A DNA stretch of 64,000 nt. It comes from Flavobacterium sp. 5. Its GTDB lineage: Bacteria > Bacteroidota > Bacteroidia > Flavobacteriales > Flavobacteriaceae. Where the stretch lies: NCBI RefSeq assembly GCF_002813295.1, contig NZ_PHUE01000001.1, forward strand, positions 1,860,001 to 1,924,000. Direction: 5' to 3'. Positions within the stretch are counted from its first letter, which is position 1, and each line of letters opens with the position of its first letter. Position numbers and translations under genes: made by a program. Shown here piece after piece: positions 20,893 through 31,301 of the stretch. The notes under the pieces were generated by a model. It was not told where the DNA came from. It was given only the letters and a program-made list of their open reading frames with translations, and did no database searches.

Positions 20893-22941
20893 ATGAACCA
20901 AAAAATCGACCAATTAGCCGCAGATAACATAAGAGCACTGGCTATTTCTATGGTAGAAAAAGCAAATTCAGGACACCCAGGAGGTGCAATGGGAGGTGCT
21001 GATTTTATGCATATTTTATACACTGAATATTTAAATTTTGATCCTACTCAAATGGATTGGCCTTTTAGAGATCGCTTCTTTATGGATGCTGGACATTTAT
21101 CGGCCTTAATGTATGCTCAATACAATTTATTAGGAAACTACAAAAAAGAAGACCTTCAACAATTCAGACAATGGGGCTCGGTGACACCTGGTCATCCTGA
21201 GGTCGATGTTTTGAGAGGAATCGAGAACACATCTGGACCACTTGGACAAGGACACGCTATGGGAGTTGGAGCTGCTATCGCAGCAAAATTTCTAGACGCT
21301 CGTTTCAAAGGCCTTTTTGATCATAAAATATATGGTTTTATAACCGATGGTGGTGTTCAAGAAGAAATTTCACAAGGAGCTGGAAGAATCGCAGGACATT
21401 TGGGGTTGAACAATTTTATTATGTTCTATGATTCGAATGATGTACAACTTTCTTCAATGACCGATGAAGTTACATCTGAAAATACTGCCATGAAATATGA
21501 ATCATGGGGATGGAACGTAATCACCATCAACGGTCATGATCATTCCGAAATTAGAAAAGCATTAGATACAGCCAACAATGAAACTGAAAGACCCACTTTA
21601 ATTATTGGGAAAACTATCATGGGAAAAGGCTGTGTTACGGCTGATGGAACTATGTATGAAGGCGAATGTGAATTGCACGGTAAACCAATTGGAGACACCA
21701 AAGCAGATTACACAAAAACGCTTTTAAACCTTAAAGCAAATCCAGAAGATCCTTTTGCCATTTTTGAAGAAGTTAGTATACATTACAAAGAAGTTTTAGC
21801 TAATAAGACTCAAAAAGCAACCTCAAGAAAACAAAAAATTAGTCAATGGGAAAGTGAAAATCCAGCATTGGCACAAAAAATGCACTTGTTTTTATCTGGT
21901 GAGTTTCCAGAATTGGATTTAAGTGAAGTAGTTCAAAAACCAAATGCTGCTACTAGAGATGCATCCTCAGCAGTACTGGCTTATTTAGCTGAAAAAGTAG
22001 AAAACGTAATCGTTTCTTCTGCAGATTTATCTAATAGTGACAAAACTGATGGGTTCTTAAAAAAATCATCTGTACTGCAAAAAAATAATTTCAATGGTGC
22101 CTTTTTACAAGCAGGTGTTGCCGAATTGACAATGACTTCAATAGCCAACGGAATTGCATTACACGGTGGTGTGCTTCCTGTAGTAGCAACATTTTTCGTA
22201 TTCTCAGATTATATGAAACCTGCTATTCGATTGGCTGCAATCCAAGAACTTCCAGTTAAATATGTACTAACACATGACTCTTTCAGAGTTGGGGAAGATG
22301 GACCAACACACCAACCTATCGAACAGGAAGCGCAAATGCGTTTATTAGAAAAAGTAAAAAACCATAAAGGACACAACAGCTTACTAGCCTTGCGCCCAGC
22401 CGATGCAATCGAGACTTCAGTTGCTTGGGATATTGCTTTGAAAAACACCAAAACACCAACCACATTAATTCTTTCGAGACAGAATATTAAAGATATTCCA
22501 GCTCATAATTCTTCCAGATATGAAGAAGCTACAGAAGCAAAAAAAGGTGGTTATTTAGTAAAAGAAACTTCGAATCCAGACATCACCTTAATCGCAAATG
22601 GATCAGAAGTATCTACACTTATTGATGCTGCAGTAATTTTGGAAAAAGAGCATAATTTAAAAATAAATATTGCTTCCATTATATCCGAAGGTTTATTCAA
22701 ATCACAACCCAAATCGTATCAAGAAAGTATTATTCCAAAAGGAAAACCAGTTTTTGGACTTACTGCCGGTCTTCCTGTAAATCTCGAAGGATTAATTGGT
22801 GACAGTGGAAAAGTTATAGGCCTAGATCACTTTGGTTATTCAGCACCTGCAACTGTTTTGGACGAAAAATTCGGATTTACCAGCAAACAAGTAAGTGAGG
22901 AAATTAGTAAATATTTAGTTGAGAATTCTATAAACATATAA
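20893..22941 (+). CDS. tkt: Transketolase
   Basis: 682 residues, full length for a transketolase. The thiamine-diphosphate domain comes first ([28 protein letters not shown], and [10 protein letters not shown] in place of the usual GDGE). The pyrimidine-binding domain has [21 protein letters not shown], and a C-terminal domain follows. The enzyme moves two-carbon units between xylulose 5-phosphate and ribose 5-phosphate or erythrose 4-phosphate in the cytoplasm. That makes it the step after the araBDA products enter the pentose phosphate pathway. It is followed after 11 bases by transaldolase in a two-gene operon with an AraR operator, so this is probably the arabinose-induced copy. A housekeeping paralogue may exist outside the window. 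Confidence 0.97.
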   Translation: MNQKIDQLAADNIRALAISMVEKANSGHPGGAMGGADFMHILYTEYLNFDPTQMDWPFRDRFFMDAGHLSALMYAQYNLLGNYKKEDLQQFRQWGSVTPGHPEVDVLRGIENTSGPLGQGHAMGVGAAIAAKFLDARFKGLFDHKIYGFITDGGVQEEISQGAGRIAGHLGLNNFIMFYDSNDVQLSSMTDEVTSENTAMKYESWGWNVITINGHDHSEIRKALDTANNETERPTLIIGKTIMGKGCVTADGTMYEGECELHGKPIGDTKADYTKTLLNLKANPEDPFAIFEEVSIHYKEVLANKTQKATSRKQKISQWESENPALAQKMHLFLSGEFPELDLSEVVQKPNAATRDASSAVLAYLAEKVENVIVSSADLSNSDKTDGFLKKSSVLQKNNFNGAFLQAGVAELTMTSIANGIALHGGVLPVVATFFVFSDYMKPAIRLAAIQELPVKYVLTHDSFRVGEDGPTHQPIEQEAQMRLLEKVKNHKGHNSLLALRPADAIETSVAWDIALKNTKTPTTLILSRQNIKDIPAHNSSRYEEATEAKKGGYLVKETSNPDITLIANGSEVSTLIDAAVILEKEHNLKINIASIISEGLFKSQPKSYQESIIPKGKPVFGLTAGLPVNLEGLIGDSGKVIGLDHFGYSAPATVLDEKFGFTSKQVSEEISKYLVENSINI

Positions 22942-22952
22942 ACACAAAAGAC

Positions 22953-23609
22953 ATGAAATTTTTTATCGATACAGCAAATTTAAAAGACATTAAAGAAGCT
23001 AATGACCTGGGAATATTAGATGGAGTTACCACTAACCCATCATTAATGGCGAAAGAAGGAATTACAGGAGCAGACAATATTATTGCACATTATGTGAAAA
23101 TATGTGAATTAGTAGATGGTGACGTAAGCGCCGAAGTAATTTCTACAGATTTTGATGGAATGGTTGCCGAAGGAGAAAAATTGGCAGCATTACATCCACA
23201 AATTGTAGTGAAAATACCAATGATCAAAGACGGAATAAAAGCAATAAAATACTTTTCGAATAAAGGAATCAGAACCAATTGCACCTTAGTATTCTCTTCT
23301 GGTCAAGCATTGCTTGCGGCCAAAGCTGGGGCAACTTATGTTTCGCCTTTTATTGGAAGACTTGATGATATTTCTACAGATGGATTGCAACTAATTGAAG
23401 ACATCAGATTAATTTATGATAACTACGGTTATAAAACACAAATACTAGCAGCTTCTGTGCGTCACGTCATGCATATTATGAATTGTGCCAAAATAGGTGC
23501 CGATGTAATAACCGGACCATTAAGCGCCATTGAAGGTTTATTAAAACACCCTCTTACTGATAGCGGATTAGCTACTTTCTTAGCTGATTACCAAAAAGGA
23601 AATAGTTGA
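22953..23609 (+). CDS. tal: Transaldolase (small TalC/fructose-6-phosphate aldolase-like type)
   Basis: 218 residues, the short decameric class rather than the TalB class of about 315 residues. Landmarks are [27 protein letters not shown] and the Schiff-base lysine in [11 protein letters not shown], followed by [35 protein letters not shown] (shown in parts in the family profile) and the C-terminal GADVITGP. It exchanges dihydroxyacetone units between sedoheptulose 7-phosphate and glyceraldehyde 3-phosphate. It lies 11 bases after tkt and shares its AraR-controlled promoter, completing the non-oxidative pentose phosphate steps. Short members of this family can be either transaldolases or fructose-6-phosphate aldolases; pairing with tkt favours transaldolase. 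Confidence 0.94.
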   Translation: MKFFIDTANLKDIKEANDLGILDGVTTNPSLMAKEGITGADNIIAHYVKICELVDGDVSAEVISTDFDGMVAEGEKLAALHPQIVVKIPMIKDGIKAIKYFSNKGIRTNCTLVFSSGQALLAAKAGATYVSPFIGRLDDISTDGLQLIEDIRLIYDNYGYKTQILAASVRHVMHIMNCAKIGADVITGPLSAIEGLLKHPLTDSGLATFLADYQKGNS

Positions 23610-23627
23610 AAACAAATTTAATACCAC

Positions 23628-23666
23628 AAAAAAAGGAAGTTTCTATTGCAGAAACTTCCTTTTTTA
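23628..23666. terminator. Bidirectional terminator between tal and araR
   Basis: A perfect 10-base stem GGAAGTTTCT/AGAAACTTCC (23635-23644 and 23650-23659) is preceded by an A tract and followed by a T tract. It can therefore end both the rightward tkt-tal and the leftward araR transcripts. Confidence 0.92.
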
Positions 23667-23699
23667 TTTACTTTAAAAACTAAATCTAATTTTCTGTTC

Positions 23700-24389
23700 T
23701 TAAAAATTTATAGCAAAATCATTCAAGAGTTTCGCATCATATTTTTCTTTATCAAAAGTATACAGATACGAACCTTTTCTTGATGAAGTCATATCTTTCT
23801 CATCTAATTTTATCAAGATATCCAAAGAATTTATTTTGCTGATGAAATTTCTTTTATCAATTTCTTTATCCAAAATCGATTCATACAACTTCAACAACTG
23901 ACTCATTTTAAATTTTTCAGGCAAAAGTTCAAAACCAACAGGACGCATAGATGTTCTGTAACGCAATCTTCTAATGGCATGTGATAACATATTATCGTGG
24001 TCAAAAATCAATTTTGGAACTTCAGAAACACTAAACCATTTGGCATGGTAATTCTGAATCAATTCGGCATTATGATTTTCAATATTAATCAAAGCATAGT
24101 AAGCTACAGATATAGTTCTTTCCACCGGATCACGATCAATCTCACTATACGTATACAGTTGCTCCATATAAATATCATTAAATCCTGTATAGGTATTTAA
24201 AACCCTAATAGCAGCATCGTCTAGTACCTCTTCTTTTTTAAGGAATCCTCCCATCAATGACCATTTTCCTTTTTCTGGTTCAAAATCTCTTTTAATCAAG
24301 AGAATTTTCAATCCTCCTTCATCAAAACCGAAAATGATACAATCTACCGCTAGTAGAACTTTGTCCTCAGTACTATAACTATTTAGCAT
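23700..24389 (-). CDS. araR: Nudix-family arabinose-responsive regulator AraR
   Basis: 229 residues from ATG at 24389; the longer in-frame reading to 24440 would run back toward the operator. Residues about 10-140 are a Nudix fold (VLLAVDCIIFGFDEGGLKILLIKR, GKWSLMGGFLKKEE). The Nudix box is degenerate: after GGF the expected REUxEExG is replaced by VLNTYTG, so hydrolase activity is unlikely. Residues about 150-229 form a winged helix (ELLPEKFKMSQLLKLYESIL, FISKINSLDIL, KGSYLYTFDKEKY). This is the build of AraR of Bacteroides thetaiotaomicron, a Nudix-derived repressor that senses L-arabinose. The gene is surrounded by arabinose genes and has a TTAGTGT-N7-ACACTAA palindrome just upstream, consistent with autoregulation. 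Confidence 0.9.
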   Translation of the reverse strand: MLNSYSTEDKVLLAVDCIIFGFDEGGLKILLIKRDFEPEKGKWSLMGGFLKKEEVLDDAAIRVLNTYTGFNDIYMEQLYTYSEIDRDPVERTISVAYYALINIENHNAELIQNYHAKWFSVSEVPKLIFDHDNMLSHAIRRLRYRTSMRPVGFELLPEKFKMSQLLKLYESILDKEIDKRNFISKINSLDILIKLDEKDMTSSRKGSYLYTFDKEKYDAKLLNDFAINF

Positions 24390-24446
24390 CTCTATATTTA
24401 TATTTTGTCGTAAATATAAGAACTTCCTCAAAACTACCAAATTAAT

Positions 24447-24467
24447 TTAGTGTAGCTTTTACACTAA
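24447..24467 (-). promoter_or_regulatory. AraR operator before araR
   Basis: Perfect 7-base arms TTAGTGT and ACACTAA are separated by 7 bases. It lies 58 bases upstream of the araR ATG and just upstream of a minus-strand TATATTTA that could be the -7 box. This suggests autoregulation. Confidence 0.75.
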
Positions 24468-24627
24468 TAACACTAAAATGAGTAATAAACCATTTCAAAC
24501 ACCTGATTATCTATTTTTTAATACCATTTTACCGTCACTTTTACATTCATAACAAACTTTATTGGACCCTAGTAATTTGAATAAAAAACACTTTTTAATA
24601 TACTTTTTCAATACAAACAACATAATT

Positions 24628-24646
24628 AAGTGTTAAAACTACATTT
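24628..24646. promoter_or_regulatory. Extra AraR operator in the araR-susC intergenic region
   Basis: AAGTGT-N7-ACATTT is the reverse complement form of the AAATGT-N7-ACACTT sites at 20627, 24952 and 35031. It lies in mid-intergenic DNA, 160 bases from the araR site and 305 bases from the susC site, with no promoter beside it that I can see. The rest of 24468-24918 is AT-rich and holds no gene. Confidence 0.6.
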
Positions 24647-24918
24647 AAACTTGTTGTTTTTGGTCTTTTAAGGCAAAAAAAGGTTGAGAATTTATCAAAT
24701 TTTACAAGTAAAATATTACTTTTTATAACGAATATTTAAAAACAGCAAAAAAAATTAAAAATTATTTTCAAAACAAACAAAACAATCAACTTATTGATTA
24801 TTAACAACTTACATATAACGAAAACGTTCTTTGAAATTAAAAATTACATATATTCTTTCATTTTTCAACATATTTTATGATATCCATTTTTTTTAAAGAC
24901 TTTTTTTATCAGATTAAT

Positions 24919-24970
24919 TTGTTTTTATGCTTTTTTTTTATTTAAATTTACAAATGTAAAAACTACACTT
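24919..24970 (+). promoter_or_regulatory. Arabinan PUL promoter with AraR operator
   Basis: TTG at 24919-24921 and TAAATTTA at 24943-24950 with a 21-base spacer fit a Bacteroidetes promoter. AAATGT-N7-ACACTT at 24952-24970 begins one base after the -7 box and would block the start site when occupied. The susC ATG is 24 bases further on. Confidence 0.78.
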
Positions 24971-24994
24971 ATAATTAACCAAAATGCAATCAGT

Positions 24995-27900
24995 ATGACA
25001 ACAAACCACAGATTATTTTTTTATTGCAATTTTTTATTGCCTAAAAAAGAATGGCTAATAGCATTATTACTTATGCTCATTAGTGCTTATACTGTATCGG
25101 CTCAACAGAGCAATACAGTATCAGGAAAAATTACATCAGAAAAAGACGGCTTACCACTACCAGGAGTTAATATTTTGGTAAAAGGATCAACTTCAGGATC
25201 TTCAACAGATTTTGACGGAAACTATTCTATCAATGCCAAACCTACAGATGTACTTGTATTATCTTATGTAGGATATGACAATCAAGAAATTACTATTTCT
25301 AATCGTACAAAAATTAATTTCGCAATGAAAGACAGTTCTAATAAGCTGAATGAAATTGTAGTAATTGGATATGGATCACAAAAGAAAGCTGATATTACTG
25401 GAGCAGTTGGTATAGTAAACATGGAAAGTGCTAAAAAAGTGATCGCCTATGACGCTGCCAAAGTTCTACAAGGTCAAGTAGCTGGTGTAACAGTGCAATC
25501 TTCAGGAGAACCGGGAGGATTCGTAAATATTAAAATTAGAGGAATTGGATCGTTTACAAACAACAACCCTCTTTGGGTTATTGATGGAGTAATTCTAGAT
25601 AGTCCTTATGACTTTGCAACAGGTGATATTGAATCTATGCAAGTATTAAAAGATGCGGCAACAGCTGCTATTTATGGAGTTCGTGGTGCAAATGGAGTAG
25701 TTATTATTACTACCAAAAAAGGAAAAGCGGGATCAATGATCATCAAATACAAATCTACATTGAGTATGCAAAATGTAGCTAAAAGATGGTCACTAACCGA
25801 CAGAGTTGGATATCAAACTATTGCAAATGAAGCTGAAAAAAATAAAAATCTTCAAAATAACGAGGCAATAGACATCGCACCAGGTAATAACCCAAATAGT
25901 CCATATTACATTTCCAATGTAAATACAGACTGGCAAAAAGAAGCTTACGACACAGGCGTTATTCAAAACCATTCGCTAGGTATTTCAGGAGGATCAGAAT
26001 CACTTTCATACAATATGAATTTAGATTATTTCAACAACGACAGCTATCTTAAGACACCTCAACAATATGAGAGATACGCCTATAATTTGAATTTAACAGG
26101 TACTAAAGGAAAATTTAAATACGGAACAAAAATAAGCTACACACAATCAGACAAAGAAAATTTCAACACTTATTTTGGTACAGCAATATCTGGTTTACTA
26201 ACAGCTATCCCAACTATTCCAGTATATGACGCTAATAGACTTGGAGGTTATGGAGGTGCAGACGCTGTTACGCAAAGAGCTATATCTTTAAATGTAATAG
26301 GTTTTAATAATCTAGTACAAAATGAAACTAGAAGAAATCGTTTTGTTGGGAATGTATGGGCACAACTAGAAATTGTTAAAGGCTTAAAATACAAAATAAA
26401 TGTTAGTGCAGATCGATTAGATTTCAAAAACAGATATTATAATCCGCCAAGTGATTTAGGCTGGTATTTTGTTGTAAACGAAGAAAAATCAACTCTTGAC
26501 GCTAGTAATGGAAGTGAAACTAGAACATTCTTGGACAATACATTAACATATGATCTAAATGTTGATAAACATAAAATTGAAATTTTAGCGGGTACCACTA
26601 ATGAAAATTTTAATCATTATAATCATATGTCAAATGGCTTAGGTTTTCAAACTGGAGAAATTATCCATATAGAAAATGCTGATAAAATAACTACACGTGA
26701 ATATCAGTCAAGAGTAACAGCAAAATCATTCATCAGTAGAATAAACTATAACTACGATGATCGTTACTTTGTTCAAGGTAATTTTAGACAAGATAAATCG
26801 TCTCTTTTTACTGAAAAAAACAATACCTCTAATGCATATTCATTCTCAGCAGGTTGGAAGCTAAGTAATGAGAAATTCCTAACACTTCCTACTTGGGTAA
26901 ATTTAATTAAGTTTAGAGGAGGCTATGGAATATTAGGAAACAATACACTACAGCCATATAGCTATGCCGAAACTGTAAATCCTTATATTAACTATAGTTT
27001 CACAAATAATGAAGGGGTTTCTACTACAGCTCCAGGAACAGCTGTTGTATCAGCAAAGGATCCAAATCTAAAATGGGAAACTTCCAAATCTAGTTCAGTA
27101 GCTTTAGAATTAGGATTGTTTGATAATAAATTACAATTCACAGGAGAATATTATGAAAAGATAACATCTGATCTTTTAGCAGATGGACCAACACCTTTAT
27201 CATCAGGATCTTTTCCAGCTTTTATTACAACTAACGTTGCAAAAGTCAAAAATTCTGGATTAGAATTCACTTTGTCTTATGGAAATAATGACCATGCATT
27301 CAAGTATAATATTTCTGGTAATTTATCTACACTTAAAAATGAAGTCCTAGAATTAAACCGAAATAACGACCCTATTTATGGAGCTGCATCAAAAACAGTA
27401 GTAGGTAGATCAATCGGAGAATTATATGCGTTTGAAACTATTGGTATTTTTCAGAGTGATGCAGAAGTTGCCTCCTCTCCTGCACAAAGCAATGCTAGGG
27501 CTGGAGATATTAAATTTAGAGATGTAGATGGAGATGGAAAAATAACAAATGAAGATAGAACTTTTCAAGGATCGGCTATTCCAAAATACAATTACGGTTT
27601 GAACTTAAGTTGTTCTTATAAAAATTTCGATTTTTCAATATTTTTCCAAGGTAACGCAGGTAATAAAATATTTAATTCAACTTATCGCGACTTAATGGCA
27701 GGACAATACTCTAATGCTAGTACTGATATGCTAAATTTTTGGACACCAACAAACACAAATACCAATGTTCCTAGACCTATAATTGGTGATCCAAATTCTA
27801 ATGGTAGAGATTCAGACCGATTTATTGAAAGTGGTGATTATATAAAATTGCAAAACTCTCAAATAGGCTATAATATTCCTGTGACAAATACTAAATTTAT

Positions 27901-28066
27901 TAACAAAGCTAGACTTTTCCTTAGCGGGCAAAATCTATTAACCTTTACAAAATATACTGGTAATGATCCAGATTTTATAAGTGATGGGCTATTTTCTAGA
28001 GCCTACGAAGGAGGCTCATTCCCTAACCCTAGAACGATTACAATGGGTGTAGAGATTGAATTTTAA
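24995..28066 (+). CDS. SusC-family TonB-dependent transporter for arabino-oligosaccharides
   Basis: 1023 residues. A long signal region (hydrophobic WLIALLLMLISAYTVSAQ, cleavage near residue 37) is followed by a CarboxypepD_reg-like domain (VSGKITSEKDGLPLPGVNIL), a plug with AAIYGVRGANGVVIITT near residue 230, and a barrel ending in MGVEIEF. It heads the operon susC-susD-GH51-GH43-GH43-GH43. It is expressed from a promoter with an AraR operator. That placement, and five arabinan enzymes following, indicate arabino-oligosaccharide import. Most Bacteroidetes arabinan loci are driven by a hybrid two-component sensor; none is seen here, so AraR appears to be the direct switch. Confidence 0.95.
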   Translation: MTTNHRLFFYCNFLLPKKEWLIALLLMLISAYTVSAQQSNTVSGKITSEKDGLPLPGVNILVKGSTSGSSTDFDGNYSINAKPTDVLVLSYVGYDNQEITISNRTKINFAMKDSSNKLNEIVVIGYGSQKKADITGAVGIVNMESAKKVIAYDAAKVLQGQVAGVTVQSSGEPGGFVNIKIRGIGSFTNNNPLWVIDGVILDSPYDFATGDIESMQVLKDAATAAIYGVRGANGVVIITTKKGKAGSMIIKYKSTLSMQNVAKRWSLTDRVGYQTIANEAEKNKNLQNNEAIDIAPGNNPNSPYYISNVNTDWQKEAYDTGVIQNHSLGISGGSESLSYNMNLDYFNNDSYLKTPQQYERYAYNLNLTGTKGKFKYGTKISYTQSDKENFNTYFGTAISGLLTAIPTIPVYDANRLGGYGGADAVTQRAISLNVIGFNNLVQNETRRNRFVGNVWAQLEIVKGLKYKINVSADRLDFKNRYYNPPSDLGWYFVVNEEKSTLDASNGSETRTFLDNTLTYDLNVDKHKIEILAGTTNENFNHYNHMSNGLGFQTGEIIHIENADKITTREYQSRVTAKSFISRINYNYDDRYFVQGNFRQDKSSLFTEKNNTSNAYSFSAGWKLSNEKFLTLPTWVNLIKFRGGYGILGNNTLQPYSYAETVNPYINYSFTNNEGVSTTAPGTAVVSAKDPNLKWETSKSSSVALELGLFDNKLQFTGEYYEKITSDLLADGPTPLSSGSFPAFITTNVAKVKNSGLEFTLSYGNNDHAFKYNISGNLSTLKNEVLELNRNNDPIYGAASKTVVGRSIGELYAFETIGIFQSDAEVASSPAQSNARAGDIKFRDVDGDGKITNEDRTFQGSAIPKYNYGLNLSCSYKNFDFSIFFQGNAGNKIFNSTYRDLMAGQYSNASTDMLNFWTPTNTNTNVPRPIIGDPNSNGRDSDRFIESGDYIKLQNSQIGYNIPVTNTKFINKARLFLSGQNLLTFTKYTGNDPDFISDGLFSRAYEGGSFPNPRTITMGVEIEF

Positions 28067-28093
28067 TACATTTAATAAATAAAAGATAACAAG

Positions 28094-29656
28094 ATGAAAT
28101 ATAATATATTAAGCTACACTGCTCTGTTCTTTTCACTTTCTGTGTTGACTACGAGTTGTGTACAAGATGAAGATTTAGTACAAACCGACCCTAATTTAGA
28201 AACTACGGGTTCATTTTGGAAAACAGATGACGACGCAATGCAAGGGTTAAATGCAACCTATGCTGCCTTGGTTACAGATGGTGCATACCAACGAAGTACA
28301 CCATTATGTTTAGATCTTAAAGCAGATGATTCACACAGTAATAGCCCTTGGGGCGCTATGTTAAATGTAGGTAAATTTAATAGTGACGTTTACAATTTTG
28401 ATATTTACGGATGGGCTTATGAAACCTATTTTATAGGTATTAATCGTGCGAATCAAGTGCTTTCCAGAGTCCCTAACATCGACATGGCTGACTCACAACT
28501 TAAAAATAGAATACTAGGACAAGCTTATTTTTTGAGAGGATTATATCTATTTCATGCAGTAAATATGTTCAAAAACGTCCCTGTTCCCACAGAACCTGCC
28601 GCTTTTTATGCACAAAAATCAAATGCTGAAGGCTGGGCACAAGTAATTGCTGATTTTACAGCAGCGGCTGAATTACTACCAGTTTCATACGACGGAGTAA
28701 CAGGGTTAGATGCGGGAGTAAAAGGTCGTGCAACAAAAGGAGCCGCTCTTGGGTACCTTGGCAAGGCTTATTTGTTTACCAAAGATTTTGAAAATGCTAA
28801 AGTAGCATTCAAAAAGGTAATCGATTTAGGACACTACTCACTAATGCCAAACTACCGTGATAATTTCACTGAGGCAAAAGAAAACAATGATGAATCATTA
28901 TTTGAAGTTCAATTTGATTCCTCTTTGGGCGGAACATGGATTTATCCTCAAGGAGGAGTTCCAAATACTACTTGGAATCAAGCAACTGCAAGAGCAGTTA
29001 CTTATGGCCCTAGAGGCTTTGGCTGGAGAGATGTACAACCTACTCGTACTTTATTCGATGATTTCCACATTGAAAAAACAGTTTCAAACGAAGTGGATCC
29101 ACGTCTTATTGCTACAGTAATGTACAACAAACCTGGAGGTGTTACTTTGTACGGCCACGACTTTGCAACTTATTACGCAGCCAGTCCTGGTGATTTAAAT
29201 GATATTTATTGTAATAAATATGAAAACTCGGAAACCAAATCAGATGAATTTGGATGGAAATCTGGAATTAACGAAAGGTTATTGCGCTATTCAGACATTT
29301 TACTTATGTACGCAGAGTGTTTAAACGAAACTGGCAATACATCCGGCGCTTACTCTTACATTCAGATGGTAAGAGATCGTGCACAATTACCAGACCTGAG
29401 CATTGCAAAACCAGGAATGACGCAAGATCAAATGAGAGACCAAATAGCTCACGAACGTTTCTTAGAATTTGCTCTTGAAGGCCACCGTTTTGATGATATT
29501 CGCCGTTGGGGCTGGCTTGAAAACCCTACAAAATTAGCATGGTTGAAGTCTAGAGATGATGAGTTCAATTCATATATAAAAGGTAGAGAGTATTTTCCAA
29601 TTCCACAAAAAGAAAAAGATTACAATATAGGTACCATCCAAAATGAAGGGTACTAA
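28094..29656 (+). CDS. SusD-family arabino-oligosaccharide-binding lipoprotein
   Basis: 520 residues. The lipoprotein signal MKYNILSYTALFFSLSVLTTSC has its Cys at 22. SusD features are FWKTDDDAMQGLNATYAAL, the helix AYFLRGLYLFHAVNMFKNVPV, the C-terminal LLRYSDILLMYAECLNETG and HERFLEFALEGHRFDDIRRWGW. It follows susC by 27 bases. It is more like the SusD at 14003 than the one at 1984 in motif detail. It is predicted to hold arabinan fragments over the SusC pore; ligand identity rests on neighbours only. A strong hairpin follows its stop codon before the GH51 gene. Confidence 0.95.
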   Translation: MKYNILSYTALFFSLSVLTTSCVQDEDLVQTDPNLETTGSFWKTDDDAMQGLNATYAALVTDGAYQRSTPLCLDLKADDSHSNSPWGAMLNVGKFNSDVYNFDIYGWAYETYFIGINRANQVLSRVPNIDMADSQLKNRILGQAYFLRGLYLFHAVNMFKNVPVPTEPAAFYAQKSNAEGWAQVIADFTAAAELLPVSYDGVTGLDAGVKGRATKGAALGYLGKAYLFTKDFENAKVAFKKVIDLGHYSLMPNYRDNFTEAKENNDESLFEVQFDSSLGGTWIYPQGGVPNTTWNQATARAVTYGPRGFGWRDVQPTRTLFDDFHIEKTVSNEVDPRLIATVMYNKPGGVTLYGHDFATYYAASPGDLNDIYCNKYENSETKSDEFGWKSGINERLLRYSDILLMYAECLNETGNTSGAYSYIQMVRDRAQLPDLSIAKPGMTQDQMRDQIAHERFLEFALEGHRFDDIRRWGWLENPTKLAWLKSRDDEFNSYIKGREYFPIPQKEKDYNIGTIQNEGY

Positions 29657-29689
29657 AAATATTTATTTGAGTTAGTTTAGTTAAGTCTT

Positions 29690-29730
29690 AAAATCATATG
29701 GTAACCTCCAAAAGGATGCCATATGATTTT
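29690..29730 (+). terminator. Hairpin between susD and the GH51 gene
   Basis: Perfect 12-base arms AAAATCATATGG/CCATATGATTTT (29690-29701, 29719-29730) have a 17-base loop and are followed by ATAAAATAAAA. It may be an attenuator or an mRNA 3'-end stabiliser that sets susCD expression above the downstream enzymes. The next ATG is 16 bases away, so it could also affect translation. Confidence 0.6.
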
Positions 29731-29746
29731 ATAAAATAAAATCACC

Positions 29747-31294
29747 ATGAAAAAGACAATCCTATTATTATTGGTTTTAGCTTTTTGCAGTCAAACCAGT
29801 TTTGCACAAAAAGAAACTACAATACTTACATTAAAAAATACAGCAAATGCTCCAACTATCAACAAAAACATATATGGTCACTTTGCTGAACATTTAGGAA
29901 GATGCATATATGGAGGTTTTTTTGTGGGCGATACTTCTAAAATACCAAATACGGCTGGAGTTCGTAACGACATTATTGATGCTCTAAAAAAATTAAAAAT
30001 CCCAAATCTACGTTGGCCAGGAGGATGTTTTGCAGACACATACCACTGGAAAGATGGTATTGGTCCAAAAGAAAACAGACCAACAATTGTAAATCAATGG
30101 TGGGGAGGAACTACTGAAGACAATAGTTTTGGAACTCATGACTTTTTAAACTTATGTCAAGAACTTGGTGCAGAGCCTTATCTTTCTGGAAATGTAGGAA
30201 GTGGAACTGTACAAGAACTGGCAGATTGGGTTCAATATACCAATTTTGGAGGTAAAAGTCCAATGAGTGATTTGCGTAAGAAAAATGGAAAAGCCGAACC
30301 TTGGAAAGTAAAATTTTGGGGAGTAGGAAACGAAGCTTGGGGATGTGGAGGAAATATGACTGCAGAATATTACGCTGATCAATATCGTAAATATGCAACA
30401 TTTATGTCAGATTGGGGAAATACAGGTGGAATTACCCGTATTGCATCAGGTTCAAATAGTGACGATTACCATTGGACAGAAGTCTTAATGAAAAATATAC
30501 CGCTAAATATGTTAGGTGGCGTTGGAGTTCATCATTACGCCGTAATTGATTGGGCGAAAAAAGGTGATGCAACTGAATTTTCAGAAGATGGTTATTTTCA
30601 TACCATGAAATCGGCTTTAAAAATGGAAGAATTAGTTACCAAACATTCTGCTATCATGGACAAATATGATCCTGAGAAAAAAGTAGCTATGATTGTTGAT
30701 GAATGGGGAGCATGGTACGAAGTAGAAAAAGGTACAAATCCAGGGTTTTTATACCAACAAAATACTATCAGAGATGCTGTTTTGGCTGGAGCAACTTTAA
30801 ACATATTCAATAACCATGCTGAAAGAGTTCGTATGGCAAACCTAGCACAATGCGTAAATGTTTTACAGTCAGTGATTCTTACTGATAAAGCTAAAATGAT
30901 TTTGACACCAACTTACTATGTAATGCAAATGTATGCTGTACATCAAGATGCCAAATTATTACCAATAAGTTTTAATTCACCTCTATATAGTTTTAATGGA
31001 GAATCACTTCCCGCTATTTCCGCATCAGCTTCAAAAGATACAAACGGAGCTATTCATATTTCATTAGTTAATATTGATGCAAAAAAAACAAACAAAATAG
31101 AAATTGACGTAAAAGATCTTGGAGTTAAAAATTTCACTGGAATGATTATTTCATCTTCAAAATTACAAGATTATAATTCATTTGATAATCCAGACAAAAT
31201 AAAACCTGTAGCTTTTAAAGGGTTTGAAAACAAAGCAGGTAAATTAGAAATCACACTTCCTCCTTACTCCGTAGTGGTCTTAGAAGGAAAATAA
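29747..31294 (+). CDS. GH51 alpha-L-arabinofuranosidase, short form
   Basis: 515 residues, the usual size of bacterial AbfA. It removes alpha-1,2/1,3/1,5-linked L-arabinofuranose from arabinan or arabinoxylan oligosaccharides. IYGHFAEHLGRCIYGG and NLRWPGGCFADTYHW are GH51 signatures. The acid/base is Glu196 (GVGNEAWGCGG) and the nucleophile Glu319 (IVDEWGAWYEVE). A C-terminal beta domain ends in LPPYSVVVLEG. MKKTILLLLVLAFCSQTSFAQ is a signal peptide, so this copy is exported, probably periplasmic, whereas many GH51 enzymes of this size are cytoplasmic. It is the third gene of the arabinan operon, after the susD hairpin. A second, longer GH51 of a different subfamily lies at 37148. Confidence 0.96.
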   Translation: MKKTILLLLVLAFCSQTSFAQKETTILTLKNTANAPTINKNIYGHFAEHLGRCIYGGFFVGDTSKIPNTAGVRNDIIDALKKLKIPNLRWPGGCFADTYHWKDGIGPKENRPTIVNQWWGGTTEDNSFGTHDFLNLCQELGAEPYLSGNVGSGTVQELADWVQYTNFGGKSPMSDLRKKNGKAEPWKVKFWGVGNEAWGCGGNMTAEYYADQYRKYATFMSDWGNTGGITRIASGSNSDDYHWTEVLMKNIPLNMLGGVGVHHYAVIDWAKKGDATEFSEDGYFHTMKSALKMEELVTKHSAIMDKYDPEKKVAMIVDEWGAWYEVEKGTNPGFLYQQNTIRDAVLAGATLNIFNNHAERVRMANLAQCVNVLQSVILTDKAKMILTPTYYVMQMYAVHQDAKLLPISFNSPLYSFNGESLPAISASASKDTNGAIHISLVNIDAKKTNKIEIDVKDLGVKNFTGMIISSSKLQDYNSFDNPDKIKPVAFKGFENKAGKLEITLPPYSVVVLEGK

Positions 31295-31301
31295 AACATA
31301 A

